Origin: Clostridia bacterium
GTDB lineage: Bacteria > Bacillota > Clostridia > Oscillospirales > CAG-272
Assembly: GCA_017411805.1 (NCBI GenBank)
Contig: JAFQPI010000020.1
Location: 1-64,000 of the forward strand
Direction: 5' to 3'
DNA: 64,000 nucleotides
Below are positions 25,269 through 33,094 of the stretch, one piece after another. The notes beneath the pieces are model-generated. The model did no database searches, was not told the DNA's origin, and worked only from the letters and a program-made list of their open reading frames with translations. The translations under genes and the position numbers were made by a program. Every line of letters begins with the position of its first letter. Position 1 is the stretch's first letter.

Positions 25269-27515
25269 ATGAAAAAGACACTATCCATCATCATGGCTCT
25301 CTGCATGGTTCTCTCCGTTTGCTTCTTCTCTGTTACTGCAGTTGAATCAAACGTTGGATCCGTAGCAGGCGACTACAAACCCGCTGAGGGTGCTATCGCC
25401 ATCACCGACGCTGCAGGCTTTGCGGCAATGGCTGCTGACGGTAACTACTACCTCGAAAACGACATCACCATCGATGCCTCCTATGCTTCCGTATTCACCG
25501 GAACGTTCGACGGCAACGGCAAAACCGTAACGGTTTCTGCTCCTATGTTCACAGACGTAGCAGGTACCGTTAAGAACCTCGTTATCAACGGCGCAATTGC
25601 TTACGCCGGTCCCGATGCTCTTACCGAAGCTGATCTTTATGCAAGCGCAATGGGCGCTGTTGCAAAAATCGTCACAAGCGGAAGCGAGATCGTTTTTGAA
25701 AACATCAAGAACAATGCAACCGTATCTTCCTGCATTGAAACATTCGCAGACGTCGACGGCGACGGTGTCTACAATAAAGACAAAGGCGACATACCTTTTG
25801 ACGAGTGTGTAGGCTCTATCGTAGGTAAGGTTGAAAACGAAGCAGGTAACGTTAAGTTCATCAACTGCGAAAACAACGCAACTATCACAGGTAACAACCA
25901 GCTCGGCGGTATCGCAGGTTGGATAAAGAGCGCTGCTTCCGTTCTCTACGACACCTGTATCAACAAGGGCGAAGTAAAAAACAACGTTGACAATGCATAT
26001 TCCGGCGGTATCGTATGCCGTTCCGACGCATACCTCAACACTTACAAGAACTGCGAAAACTACGCTAACGTAGTATCCGGTAAGGATCAGGCAGGCGGTA
26101 TCCTCGCTTACTCCAGCAAGGGATCTACCGTAATTGATAACTGCGTAAACTACGCAGATCTCACCTCTACCGCAGGTCTTGCCGCAGGTATCGCTGCCAA
26201 TATCAACTGCAGCGACGTAGACGGCGAACTCGGCTACTATATTTCTGTAACCAACTGCGTAAACTACGGTAAGATCAACAGCGCAGACGTTGCTTCCGGT
26301 ATCGTAGGTAAGACTCAGAAGAACCACAACTCCGTTATTTCCAAGTGCGTAAACTATGCTGACTTAACCGGCGTTTCCAACTCCGGTGGTATCGTTGGCC
26401 ACACCACTCAGTCTTTCCTCGAGGTTACATACTGCGAGAACCGTGGTAACGTTACAGTTACCGGCGGTCAGTACGCAGGAGGTATCTGCGGATACGCATG
26501 GGGCACAAAGTCTTCTACAATTTCTGCCGCAAACGGCGATATCGTTAACAAGATCGAATTCTGCATCAACAGCGGTGATATCATTGCCGATACCCGTGCA
26601 GGCGGTATTTGCTCCTCTTACGGTACATCCAACTCCCTCGGTATTTGGGTAACCAATTACTGTATCAACACCGGTAACGTAACTTCCTTGGGCAAAAAGG
26701 ATAACAACTCCGGTAACTGCGCGGGCGGCGTCGTAGGTTATGCTTACGCTTCCGGCAACAAAGCACACGCTATCGTTACCAACTGCATTACAACAGGTAA
26801 TGTAGATCAGCAGAACGCAACTGTAGGTCAGTCCGCATATTTCCTTGCTTACACAAACAGCAAGAACGAGCTCACTTACGTCAACAACAACACAGCTCTC
26901 GGTACCCTCACCTCTGCTTCCGGCGATGTATTCTCTATCGGTTGGAACAACAAATACAACTTCAAGGAAGCTGTAGGCAACTCTCTTCCCGCAGGCTGTA
27001 CTTATCCCGCAGCTTACGAAAGCCAGGCTGTTTCCACCAGAACATTTGAGTTCGGCACCACCGACGAGGCTGCACTTAAGAGCGGTGCAACAGTTTACGC
27101 TCTCAACCAGGCTTATAAGGCTGCTACCGGTTCGACCGAGGATCTCGTTTACATGGCCCTCGACGGAACCTTCGCTCCCACCTTCGTTGCCGAAGTTGAT
27201 AACAGCGGCATTATTCTGAATGCAGTCGTTCCCAATGCAGACGGAACGTTCAGCAACCCCGAGCCCGCTCCCGAGACCACCGAGCCCGCTCCCGAGACCA
27301 CCGAGCCCGCTCCCGAGACCACCGAGCCTGCTCCCGAAACCACCGAGCCCGCTCCCGAGACTACCGAGCCTGCTCCCGAGACCACCGAGCCTGCTCCCGA
27401 AACCACCGAGCCCGGCTCCTCCACTCCCACAGGCGACTCCGCACTCATCTTCGCAGTTATCGCTGTTATCTCCGTCCTCGGAGTTGCAGTTGTTGCAAAG
27501 AAGAGAGAGAACTAA
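25269..27515 (+). CDS. GLUG-repeat surface protein 3
   Basis: 748 residues. An in-frame upstream start at 25227 is rejected because GGAAAGGAAAAC directly precedes the ATG at 25269, as in gene 2. The protein is a mosaic: its first 60 or so mature residues match protein 2, while the following core (YASVFTGTFDGNGKTV, GKVENEAGNVKFINCENN, AYSGGIVCRSD, SGKDQAGGILAY) follows protein 1 repeat by repeat. It has seven PAPETTE units, the most in the set, then the common TPTGDS tail. Function is inferred to be adhesion or surface-layer structure. Confidence 0.83.
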   Translation: MKKTLSIIMALCMVLSVCFFSVTAVESNVGSVAGDYKPAEGAIAITDAAGFAAMAADGNYYLENDITIDASYASVFTGTFDGNGKTVTVSAPMFTDVAGTVKNLVINGAIAYAGPDALTEADLYASAMGAVAKIVTSGSEIVFENIKNNATVSSCIETFADVDGDGVYNKDKGDIPFDECVGSIVGKVENEAGNVKFINCENNATITGNNQLGGIAGWIKSAASVLYDTCINKGEVKNNVDNAYSGGIVCRSDAYLNTYKNCENYANVVSGKDQAGGILAYSSKGSTVIDNCVNYADLTSTAGLAAGIAANINCSDVDGELGYYISVTNCVNYGKINSADVASGIVGKTQKNHNSVISKCVNYADLTGVSNSGGIVGHTTQSFLEVTYCENRGNVTVTGGQYAGGICGYAWGTKSSTISAANGDIVNKIEFCINSGDIIADTRAGGICSSYGTSNSLGIWVTNYCINTGNVTSLGKKDNNSGNCAGGVVGYAYASGNKAHAIVTNCITTGNVDQQNATVGQSAYFLAYTNSKNELTYVNNNTALGTLTSASGDVFSIGWNNKYNFKEAVGNSLPAGCTYPAAYESQAVSTRTFEFGTTDEAALKSGATVYALNQAYKAATGSTEDLVYMALDGTFAPTFVAEVDNSGIILNAVVPNADGTFSNPEPAPETTEPAPETTEPAPETTEPAPETTEPAPETTEPAPETTEPAPETTEPGSSTPTGDSALIFAVIAVISVLGVAVVAKKREN

Positions 27516-27526
27516 TATTAATATTG

Positions 27527-27555
27527 AAAAAACCTGCCCTCGGGCAGGTTTTTTT
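27527..27555 (+). terminator. terminator of surface protein gene 3
   Basis: AAAAAACCTGCCC, loop, GGGCAGGTTTTTTT. It differs from the terminators of genes 1 and 2, marking the end of the duplicated block. Confidence 0.9.
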
Positions 27556-27580
27556 CAATAAGATTTGAGGATAAATCTTG

Positions 27581-27609
27581 TTGACTTTGCAACAGAGTTG
27601 TGATATAAT
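27581..27609 (+). promoter_or_regulatory. promoter of the reductase-aconitase X operon
   Basis: TTGACT at 27581-27586, 17 bases, TATAAT at 27604-27609. Confidence 0.75.
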
Positions 27610-27641
27610 TAAGCTAACATATTATGCAAGGAGAAAAATTT

Positions 27642-29708
27642 ATGAACAACCTTGATCCCAAATACGAGGCGCTGTTTACACCCTGGAAGATCGGTAACGT
27701 AGAGATCAAAAACCGTATCGTTATGTGTCCCATGGGCGGCACCTCCCTTTTCGGTTGGTTCGAGCTCGGCGGCTGTCATTTTGATAAGGAAGCGGCTAAG
27801 CTCTTCCTCGAGCGCGCACAGAACAACGTAGGTCTCATCATCCCCGGCATCGCACCCCTCCGCGACACTTTCTGGGGCAAATGGCTCTGGCAGAACCCCA
27901 AAATGTTCAAAGAGCTCAAAGAATTCATGGACGAGATCCACAAGACCGGCGCAAAGCTCTTCATTCAGCTTACCGCAGGAATGGGACGCTCATGGGCTAT
28001 CACCGAGCTCGTAGCACCCCTCCACAAGAATAAATTCACCCGTGCGATCCTCAAGCCCATCCTTGACACCTCGCACGAGCTTGCTTCCCCCTCTCCTCAG
28101 CCCTCGCGTTGGGCACACGACATCATCTGCCCCGAGATCACTGTCGAGCAGATCCACGAGATCATCGAAGCTTTTGCCAAGACCGCAAAGCTCTGCATGG
28201 ACGCGGGCGTTGACGGTGTCGAGGTTCACGCTGTCCACGAGGGTTACCTCCTTGACCAGTTCGCCATCGAATTCTTCAACAAGCGTACCGACAATTACGG
28301 CGGTAGCTTTGAGAACAGATACCGCTTCGCCGTCGAGGTCGTAGAGGCGATCAAGAAGGAATGCGGAGCGGACTTCCCCGTATCCCTCCGCTATTCCGTC
28401 GAGTCCAAGATGAAGGGCTTCTGCGAGGGCGCGATGCCCGGCGAGGATTACGTTGAGGTCGGACGTAATATGGAAGAATCCGAGCGTGCGGCAAAGTACC
28501 TGCAGGATGCGGGCTACGATATGCTCAACGCTGACAACGGTACCTACGACTCCTGGTACTGGGCTCATCCGCCTATGTACATGCCCGAAAACTGCAACCT
28601 CGAGGACGTCGCTCACATCAAGAAGTTCGTCGATATTCCCGTCGTTTGCGCGGGACGTATGGATCCCGAGACGGGTGCCGCCGCTATCGCGGAGGGCAAG
28701 ATCGACGGTATGGGCGTTGCGCGTCAGTTCCTCGTCGACCCCGAATGGATCACCAAGATCATTGATAACCGCATCGAGGATATCAAGCCCTGCATCTGCT
28801 GCCACGCGGGATGCTTCAACTTCTCCTCCTCGAAGGGTCACGCCAACACTCAGGACCTCACCGACACGATGGGTCTTGCGCGTTGCGCACTCAACCCCGA
28901 AACGATGCAGTCGAAGAAATACAATATCAAGCCTGCCGCAAAGGCGAAGAAGATCGCCGTCATCGGCGGCGGTATCGGCGGTATGGAAGCCGCAATCGTT
29001 TGCGCAAAGCGCGGCCACAGCGTAACCCTCTACGAAAAGTCGGGCGAGCTCGGCGGCGTATTCATCGCGGCGGCATCTCCCTCCTTCAAGGAAAAGGACC
29101 GCGCCCTCATCGCGTGGTACAAGAGAGAGATCGCGCGTTACTCCTCTATCACCGTTAAGCTTAACACCGAGGTTACCGACGTCAAGTCTCTCGGCGCGGA
29201 CGAGGTCATCGTAGCTACGGGTGCTAAGGCAAAGAGAATCCCGATCCCCGGAGTTGAAAAATCGATCGAAGCGGTCGATTTTCTCCTCGGCAAGAAGGAA
29301 GTCGGCGAGAACGTAGTCGTTATCGGCGGCGGTCTGACGGGTTGTGAGATCGCATACGAGCTCTTCCTCAAGGGTAAGAAGCCCGTGATCGTCGAGATGA
29401 TGGATGACCTTATCGTCACCCCTGGCATCTGCCTTGCAAACACCTCCTATCTCCGCGATTGCTTCAAGACCAACAAGGTTCCCGTACATCTTGAGACCGG
29501 CGTTAAGGAGATCCGTGATGGCTCGGTAGTCGTTGCGGGTAAGGACGGCAAGACATTTGAGATCGCAGCGGATTCGGTCATTCTCTCGGTCGGCTACAAT
29601 CCCGCTCCCATCGAGACCAAGGGCGTTCACGTCATCGGCGACGCACAGAAGGTCGGCAACCTCAGAAGCGTTATCTGGGGAGCATGGGACGTGGCAACAA
29701 AGCTGTAA
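27642..29708 (+). CDS. Old Yellow Enzyme-family FMN/Fe-S/FAD oxidoreductase
   Basis: 688 residues with the 2,4-dienoyl-CoA reductase layout. An FMN barrel (about 1-370; VEVHAVHEGYLLDQF, FNKRTDNYGGSFENR) leads to a 4Fe-4S cluster region (Cys384, 387, 391 and probably 415; the last spacing is longer than usual), then a Rossmann half starting IAVIGGGIGGMEAA and a second nucleotide site VVVIGGGLTGCEIAYE. Relatives reduce enoate or dienoyl substrates with NAD(P)H, including bile-acid enzymes, so substrate cannot be set. The start at 27642 is favoured because AAGGAG lies just upstream. It precedes both aconitase X subunit genes, suggesting hydration/dehydration and reduction of the same compound. 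The stop codon lies in a hairpin loop. Confidence 0.88.
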   Translation: MNNLDPKYEALFTPWKIGNVEIKNRIVMCPMGGTSLFGWFELGGCHFDKEAAKLFLERAQNNVGLIIPGIAPLRDTFWGKWLWQNPKMFKELKEFMDEIHKTGAKLFIQLTAGMGRSWAITELVAPLHKNKFTRAILKPILDTSHELASPSPQPSRWAHDIICPEITVEQIHEIIEAFAKTAKLCMDAGVDGVEVHAVHEGYLLDQFAIEFFNKRTDNYGGSFENRYRFAVEVVEAIKKECGADFPVSLRYSVESKMKGFCEGAMPGEDYVEVGRNMEESERAAKYLQDAGYDMLNADNGTYDSWYWAHPPMYMPENCNLEDVAHIKKFVDIPVVCAGRMDPETGAAAIAEGKIDGMGVARQFLVDPEWITKIIDNRIEDIKPCICCHAGCFNFSSSKGHANTQDLTDTMGLARCALNPETMQSKKYNIKPAAKAKKIAVIGGGIGGMEAAIVCAKRGHSVTLYEKSGELGGVFIAAASPSFKEKDRALIAWYKREIARYSSITVKLNTEVTDVKSLGADEVIVATGAKAKRIPIPGVEKSIEAVDFLLGKKEVGENVVVIGGGLTGCEIAYELFLKGKKPVIVEMMDDLIVTPGICLANTSYLRDCFKTNKVPVHLETGVKEIRDGSVVVAGKDGKTFEIAADSVILSVGYNPAPIETKGVHVIGDAQKVGNLRSVIWGAWDVATKL

Positions 29709-29818
29709 GCTTTGTTGCAATGAAATCCGCCTACGGCGGGTGAAATCGCGCTGCGCGCGGTGAAATCTTCGCCTTCGGCGAAGGTTAAGGAAGATTTTCT
29801 CGCGTTGCGAGAAAATCA
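29694..29818 (+). repeat. linker-hairpin array 3, starting over the reductase stop codon
   Basis: The stop TAA at 29706-29708 sits in the loop of a 10-bp hairpin (GCAACAAAGC/GCTTTGTTGC). Then come CCGCCTACGGCGG, a CGCGC palindrome and TTCGCCTTCGGCGAA joined by GTGAAATC linkers, then GGTTAAGG and a final GATTTTCTCGC hairpin. Sense relative to the upstream gene is the same as in the other arrays. It separates the reductase from the aconitase X genes. Confidence 0.7.
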
Positions 29819-29846
29819 ATTAATAAGAATTTGAAAGGATATAATT

Positions 29847-31121
29847 ATGTATCTTAATGAAGAACAGCAGGCGATACTGAACGGCTCGCAGGGCGAGACT
29901 ATGGCGAAGGTCATGAAGACCCTCGTTATGTTCGGTGACGCATTTGGAGCCGAAAAGATGGTTCCCGTTACATCAAAGCACAATCACCTTGTTACTTCCT
30001 TCGGTCTGAAGGTTATGGCGCCCGTTTACGACCTAATGCAGCAGCTTCTCGACGCGGGTGTAAAGTCCGGTCAGACCTTCTCGGTCGACCCCAGACCTCT
30101 CGATAAGAACGTACCCGCAAACTTCCTGCAGAATTTCGTGTTCAACAAGCTTATGTACACCAAGCAGGATTTCTACGAGGAGCAGCTCAAGAAGCTCGGT
30201 CTCCTCTCTGACGACGCTTTCACCTGCGCTTGCTACCTCGATCAGGTCGGCAACAAGCCCGAGAAGGGCGATATCCTCTCCTGGGCAGAGTCCTCCGCCG
30301 TTGTTTACGCAAACTCGGTGCTCGGCGCGCGTTGCAACCGTAACTCGGGCATCATGGACATCATGGGCTCGATCGTCGGCTACGTTCCCTACTTTGGTCT
30401 TCTCACCGACGAGGGAAGACGCGCTACCTGGATCGTCAAGATCGAGACTACGAAGAAGCCCGAGGCACAGCTTCTCGGCTCCGCAATCGGTATGAAGGTC
30501 ATGGAGGACGTTCCCTACGTCATCGGACTCGACAAGTGGATTGGACAGGAGCTCGACGACTCGGCTTGCACCTACCTCAAGGACTTCGGCGCGGCTACCG
30601 CATCGAACGGCGCGGTCGGTCTCTATCACATCGACAACCTCACCCCCGAAGCTAAGGAGCTCGGCAAGTCTCTTATCGCGGACGGCGCACGCGAATACGT
30701 CATCACGGATGCAGAACTCGAAAGAGTCAAAGCAAATTATCCCGTTGTATGGAAGAATCCCGACGCAACTCCCAAGCTCTGCTTTATGGGTTGCCCGCAT
30801 ATGTCACTACAGCAGCTCAAGGATTGGACCGACAAGGTTGAAGCCGCTCTCAAGGAAGCGGGAAACAAGACCGTTCTCATCCCCACGGTATTTACAGCTC
30901 CTCCCAAGGTTCTTGAAGAATTTGGCAAGACCGAATACGCCGCACGTCTCAAGGCTACAGGCGTGATTACCTCCTATATCTGTCCCCTTATGTACATGAA
31001 CAACCCGCTCTGCAAGAAGATGCCCGTTATCACATCGTCGAATAAGCTCCGCACGTATACCTCGGCACGCTACTACACCGACGACGAAATTCTTGCGGCA
31101 ATCACGAAGGGAGGCAAATGA
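29847..31121 (+). CDS. aconitase X, large (catalytic) subunit
   Basis: 424 residues matching the AcnX/DUF521 domain throughout: MYLNEEQQAILNG and TLVMFGDAFGAEKMVPVTS at the start, SVLGARCNRNSG (family GARTNR motif with Cys for Thr) near 156-167, and SLQQLKDWTDKVEAAL in the C-terminal half. Aconitase X enzymes are iron-sulfur hydro-lyases; known ones dehydrate cis-3-hydroxy-L-proline (bacteria) or mevalonate 5-phosphate (archaea). Subunits are split as in the archaeal form. The small subunit gene overlaps by ATGA. The substrate here is unknown; the upstream reductase suggests a novel pathway. Confidence 0.87.
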   Translation: MYLNEEQQAILNGSQGETMAKVMKTLVMFGDAFGAEKMVPVTSKHNHLVTSFGLKVMAPVYDLMQQLLDAGVKSGQTFSVDPRPLDKNVPANFLQNFVFNKLMYTKQDFYEEQLKKLGLLSDDAFTCACYLDQVGNKPEKGDILSWAESSAVVYANSVLGARCNRNSGIMDIMGSIVGYVPYFGLLTDEGRRATWIVKIETTKKPEAQLLGSAIGMKVMEDVPYVIGLDKWIGQELDDSACTYLKDFGAATASNGAVGLYHIDNLTPEAKELGKSLIADGAREYVITDAELERVKANYPVVWKNPDATPKLCFMGCPHMSLQQLKDWTDKVEAALKEAGNKTVLIPTVFTAPPKVLEEFGKTEYAARLKATGVITSYICPLMYMNNPLCKKMPVITSSNKLRTYTSARYYTDDEILAAITKGGK

Positions 31122-31567
31122 AAATGAGAGAATTCAAAGGACGCGTTGTAACACCCGGCACGACCACCGCTGAAGCCGTTGTAACCACACAGGGCTTCAA
31201 CACCCTCGCCTCGATGCAGATGGCTCTGCAGTTTGGCGACAAACAGACCAAGTGCGGCGACCAGAACAACCCCGAGCTCAACGGTAAACCCCTCTGCGGC
31301 AAGGCTCTCTGCCTGCCCCAGACGATCGGCTCGACCACGGGAGGTCTCGTACTCTACTGCGCATGCTCAATGAAGCGTCAGCCCGCTTGTATGCTCTTTT
31401 CCGAGCATATCGACTCGCTCGCAGCCGCAGGTGCGGTCCTCGCTTCGGTTTGGTGCGAGGACATCAACATGCCCGTAATCGACTGCCTCGGCGAGGAATT
31501 TCTGAACTTTGTCAAGGACGGCATGACCGTCACCGTCAAGGAAGACGGAGTAGTTGTTGTCGACTGA
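31118..31567 (+). CDS. aconitase X, small (swivel) subunit, DUF126
   Basis: 149 residues from the ATG that overlaps the large-subunit stop; a second ATG at 31124 lies at better distance (9 bases) from GGGAGG and may be the true start. The family pattern is present: a Cys-rich LCGKALCLPQTIGSTTGG loop that matches the usual PSGRGSSSGS, then AACMLF-like strand and AAGAVLASVWCEDINMPVID. It pairs with the large subunit to close the active site. Extra cysteines (about nine in all) are noticeable for so small a protein. Confidence 0.85.
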   Translation: MKMREFKGRVVTPGTTTAEAVVTTQGFNTLASMQMALQFGDKQTKCGDQNNPELNGKPLCGKALCLPQTIGSTTGGLVLYCACSMKRQPACMLFSEHIDSLAAAGAVLASVWCEDINMPVIDCLGEEFLNFVKDGMTVTVKEDGVVVVD

Positions 31568-31582
31568 TAAGGTCAAAAGTAA

Positions 31583-31614
31583 GAGCTGTCTCATTGGTTT
31601 CGATGAGACAGCTC
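31583..31614 (+). terminator. hairpin after the aconitase X genes
   Basis: GAGCTGTCTCAT, eight-base loop, ATGAGACAGCTC, followed by CTGTATTG rather than a T-run. Probably the operon terminator, perhaps weak. Confidence 0.55.
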
Positions 31615-31664
31615 CTGTATTGTAATTATGTTTAGCTTTTCTGTTTTTCAATCAGTCTAATAAT

Positions 31665-31753
31665 GTCCTCCTCATCCACAGCCCTACGACGGTCCCCGAA
31701 AATGCGCTTGCGCGTTTTTGGGGTTCGGGCGTGTGGCTGTGGATGAGGAGGAC
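31665..31753. repeat. 89-bp mini-element related to family A
   Basis: A 19-bp perfect terminal inverted repeat (GTCCTCCTCATCCACAGCC) encloses a GCGCTTGCGC hairpin and TTTTTGGGGTTCGGGCGTG, a block also inside the right half of the element at 59393-59657. It looks like a deletion derivative. The rest of 31568-31833 holds a hairpin and the next gene's ribosome site. Confidence 0.75.
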
Positions 31754-31833
31754 ACTATTCTGCCCAATATCACACAGAAGCGAATTATTCAATATAATTT
31801 ATTTAGCATCATATAAATTTTCGGAGGCTCATT

Positions 31834-33000
31834 TTGATAAGTCTACTTTCCAAAATCTTTATCCGCAACCGCGAGGACACTTCGTCACCCGCTGTCAGAA
31901 GCGCATTCGGCACCCTCTGCGGCATTATGGGAATCATCCTCAACATAGTTCTCTTCGGCATCAAGATGCTCGCGGGCATCTTAAGCGGAGCGATCTCGAT
32001 CATGGCTGACGCCTTCAACAACCTCACCGACGCGGGCTCATCCGTCATCACCTTGATCGGCTTCCGTATGTCGGGTCAGAAGCCCGACCGCGACCACCCC
32101 TTCGGCCACGGAAGGATCGAATACGTCTCGGGGCTTATCGTCTCGATGCTCATAATCCTCGTCGGCTTTGAGCTCGGAAAGACGTCGCTTGAGAAGATCA
32201 TCACGCCCGAGCCCGTCGAATTCAGCATTGTCGCCGTGATCATCCTCGTCTGCTCGATCCTCGGCAAGGCTTACATGGCTCTCTATAATTTCCGAATCGG
32301 AAAAATGATATCCTCTGCGGCTATGCGCGCGACAGCGCAAGACAGCCTCAACGACTGCATCGCAACCGGCGCGGTACTCATCTGCCTTCTGATCTCGCAT
32401 TTCCTCAATTTCAACATCGACGCATACTGCGGTCTCGCGGTATCCGCCTTCATCCTCTTTTCGGGTCTGCGATCTGTTAAGGAAACTATGGATCCCCTTC
32501 TCGGCACACCCCCGAGCGAGGAATTTATCAAGCAAATCGAGGAGATCGTTTATTCCTACGAAGGCGTTGAAGGCATCCACGACCTCATCGTCCACGATTA
32601 CGGACCCGCGCGCACAATGATATCTCTCCACGCGGAGGTATCCTGCGATGCAGATCTGCTCGAGACTCACGATATGATAGACAATATCGAAAAGGAACTC
32701 TGCGAGACGCTGAACTGTGACGCCGTCATTCATATGGACCCGATCGCAACCAACGACGAGCTGACGAATTCGGTCCGCGCCAAGGTAGCGTCCCTCGTCA
32801 CCTGCATCGACCCCGCGCTTACCATCCACGATTTCCGTATGGTCACGGGTCCCACGCACACAAACGTCATCTTCGACGTGGTTGTGCCCTTCGACCTCAA
32901 GAGAAGCGACGACGAGATCCGCTCAAGCGTTGAAAAGATCGTAAAGTCCATCGACGAATGCTATTTCTCGGTTATAAACATTGATAAGTCTTACGTTTGA
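31834..33000 (+). CDS. cation diffusion facilitator family transporter
   Basis: 388 residues. Membrane metal export protein with six predicted segments. The metal-site motifs are ADAFNNLTDA at 58-67 (second segment) and QDSLND with Asp170 and Asp174 (fifth segment), with the loop HPFGHGR at 88-94. The Asp-rich pair without His fits manganese- or iron-type members better than zinc-type ones, but this is a guess. The C-terminal cytoplasmic domain (about 205-388) is longer than usual. The start is TTG at 31834, fixed by GGAGG six bases upstream. Confidence 0.9.
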   Translation: MISLLSKIFIRNREDTSSPAVRSAFGTLCGIMGIILNIVLFGIKMLAGILSGAISIMADAFNNLTDAGSSVITLIGFRMSGQKPDRDHPFGHGRIEYVSGLIVSMLIILVGFELGKTSLEKIITPEPVEFSIVAVIILVCSILGKAYMALYNFRIGKMISSAAMRATAQDSLNDCIATGAVLICLLISHFLNFNIDAYCGLAVSAFILFSGLRSVKETMDPLLGTPPSEEFIKQIEEIVYSYEGVEGIHDLIVHDYGPARTMISLHAEVSCDADLLETHDMIDNIEKELCETLNCDAVIHMDPIATNDELTNSVRAKVASLVTCIDPALTIHDFRMVTGPTHTNVIFDVVVPFDLKRSDDEIRSSVEKIVKSIDECYFSVINIDKSYV

Positions 33001-33028
33001 AACCAATTATATTATGCACAACATATCA

Positions 33029-33065
33029 AAAACCCCTTGACAATCAAGGGGTTTTGATGTATAAT
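33029..33065 (+). promoter_or_regulatory. terminator hairpin overlapping the promoter of surface gene 4
   Basis: AAAACCCCTTG pairs with CAAGGGGTTTT (33029-33056). The -35 box TTGACA (33037-33042) runs from the left arm into the loop, and TATAAT (33060-33065) follows 17 bases later. One short stretch thus seems to end the transporter transcript and start the next. Confidence 0.7.
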
Positions 33066-33094
33066 TGAAATATATTTAAAAAAGGAGCTAAATC

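Noticed and set aside
27990..29819. 609-codon open frame opposite the reductase gene
   Set aside because: Shadow of the reductase gene for the same reason; the composition is odd and there is no recognisable motif or upstream ribosome site.
31660..31760. tRNA gene
   Set aside because: The strong palindrome could suggest folded RNA, but there is no cloverleaf, no TTCGA loop with correct spacing and no CCA end. No tRNA was found anywhere in the window.
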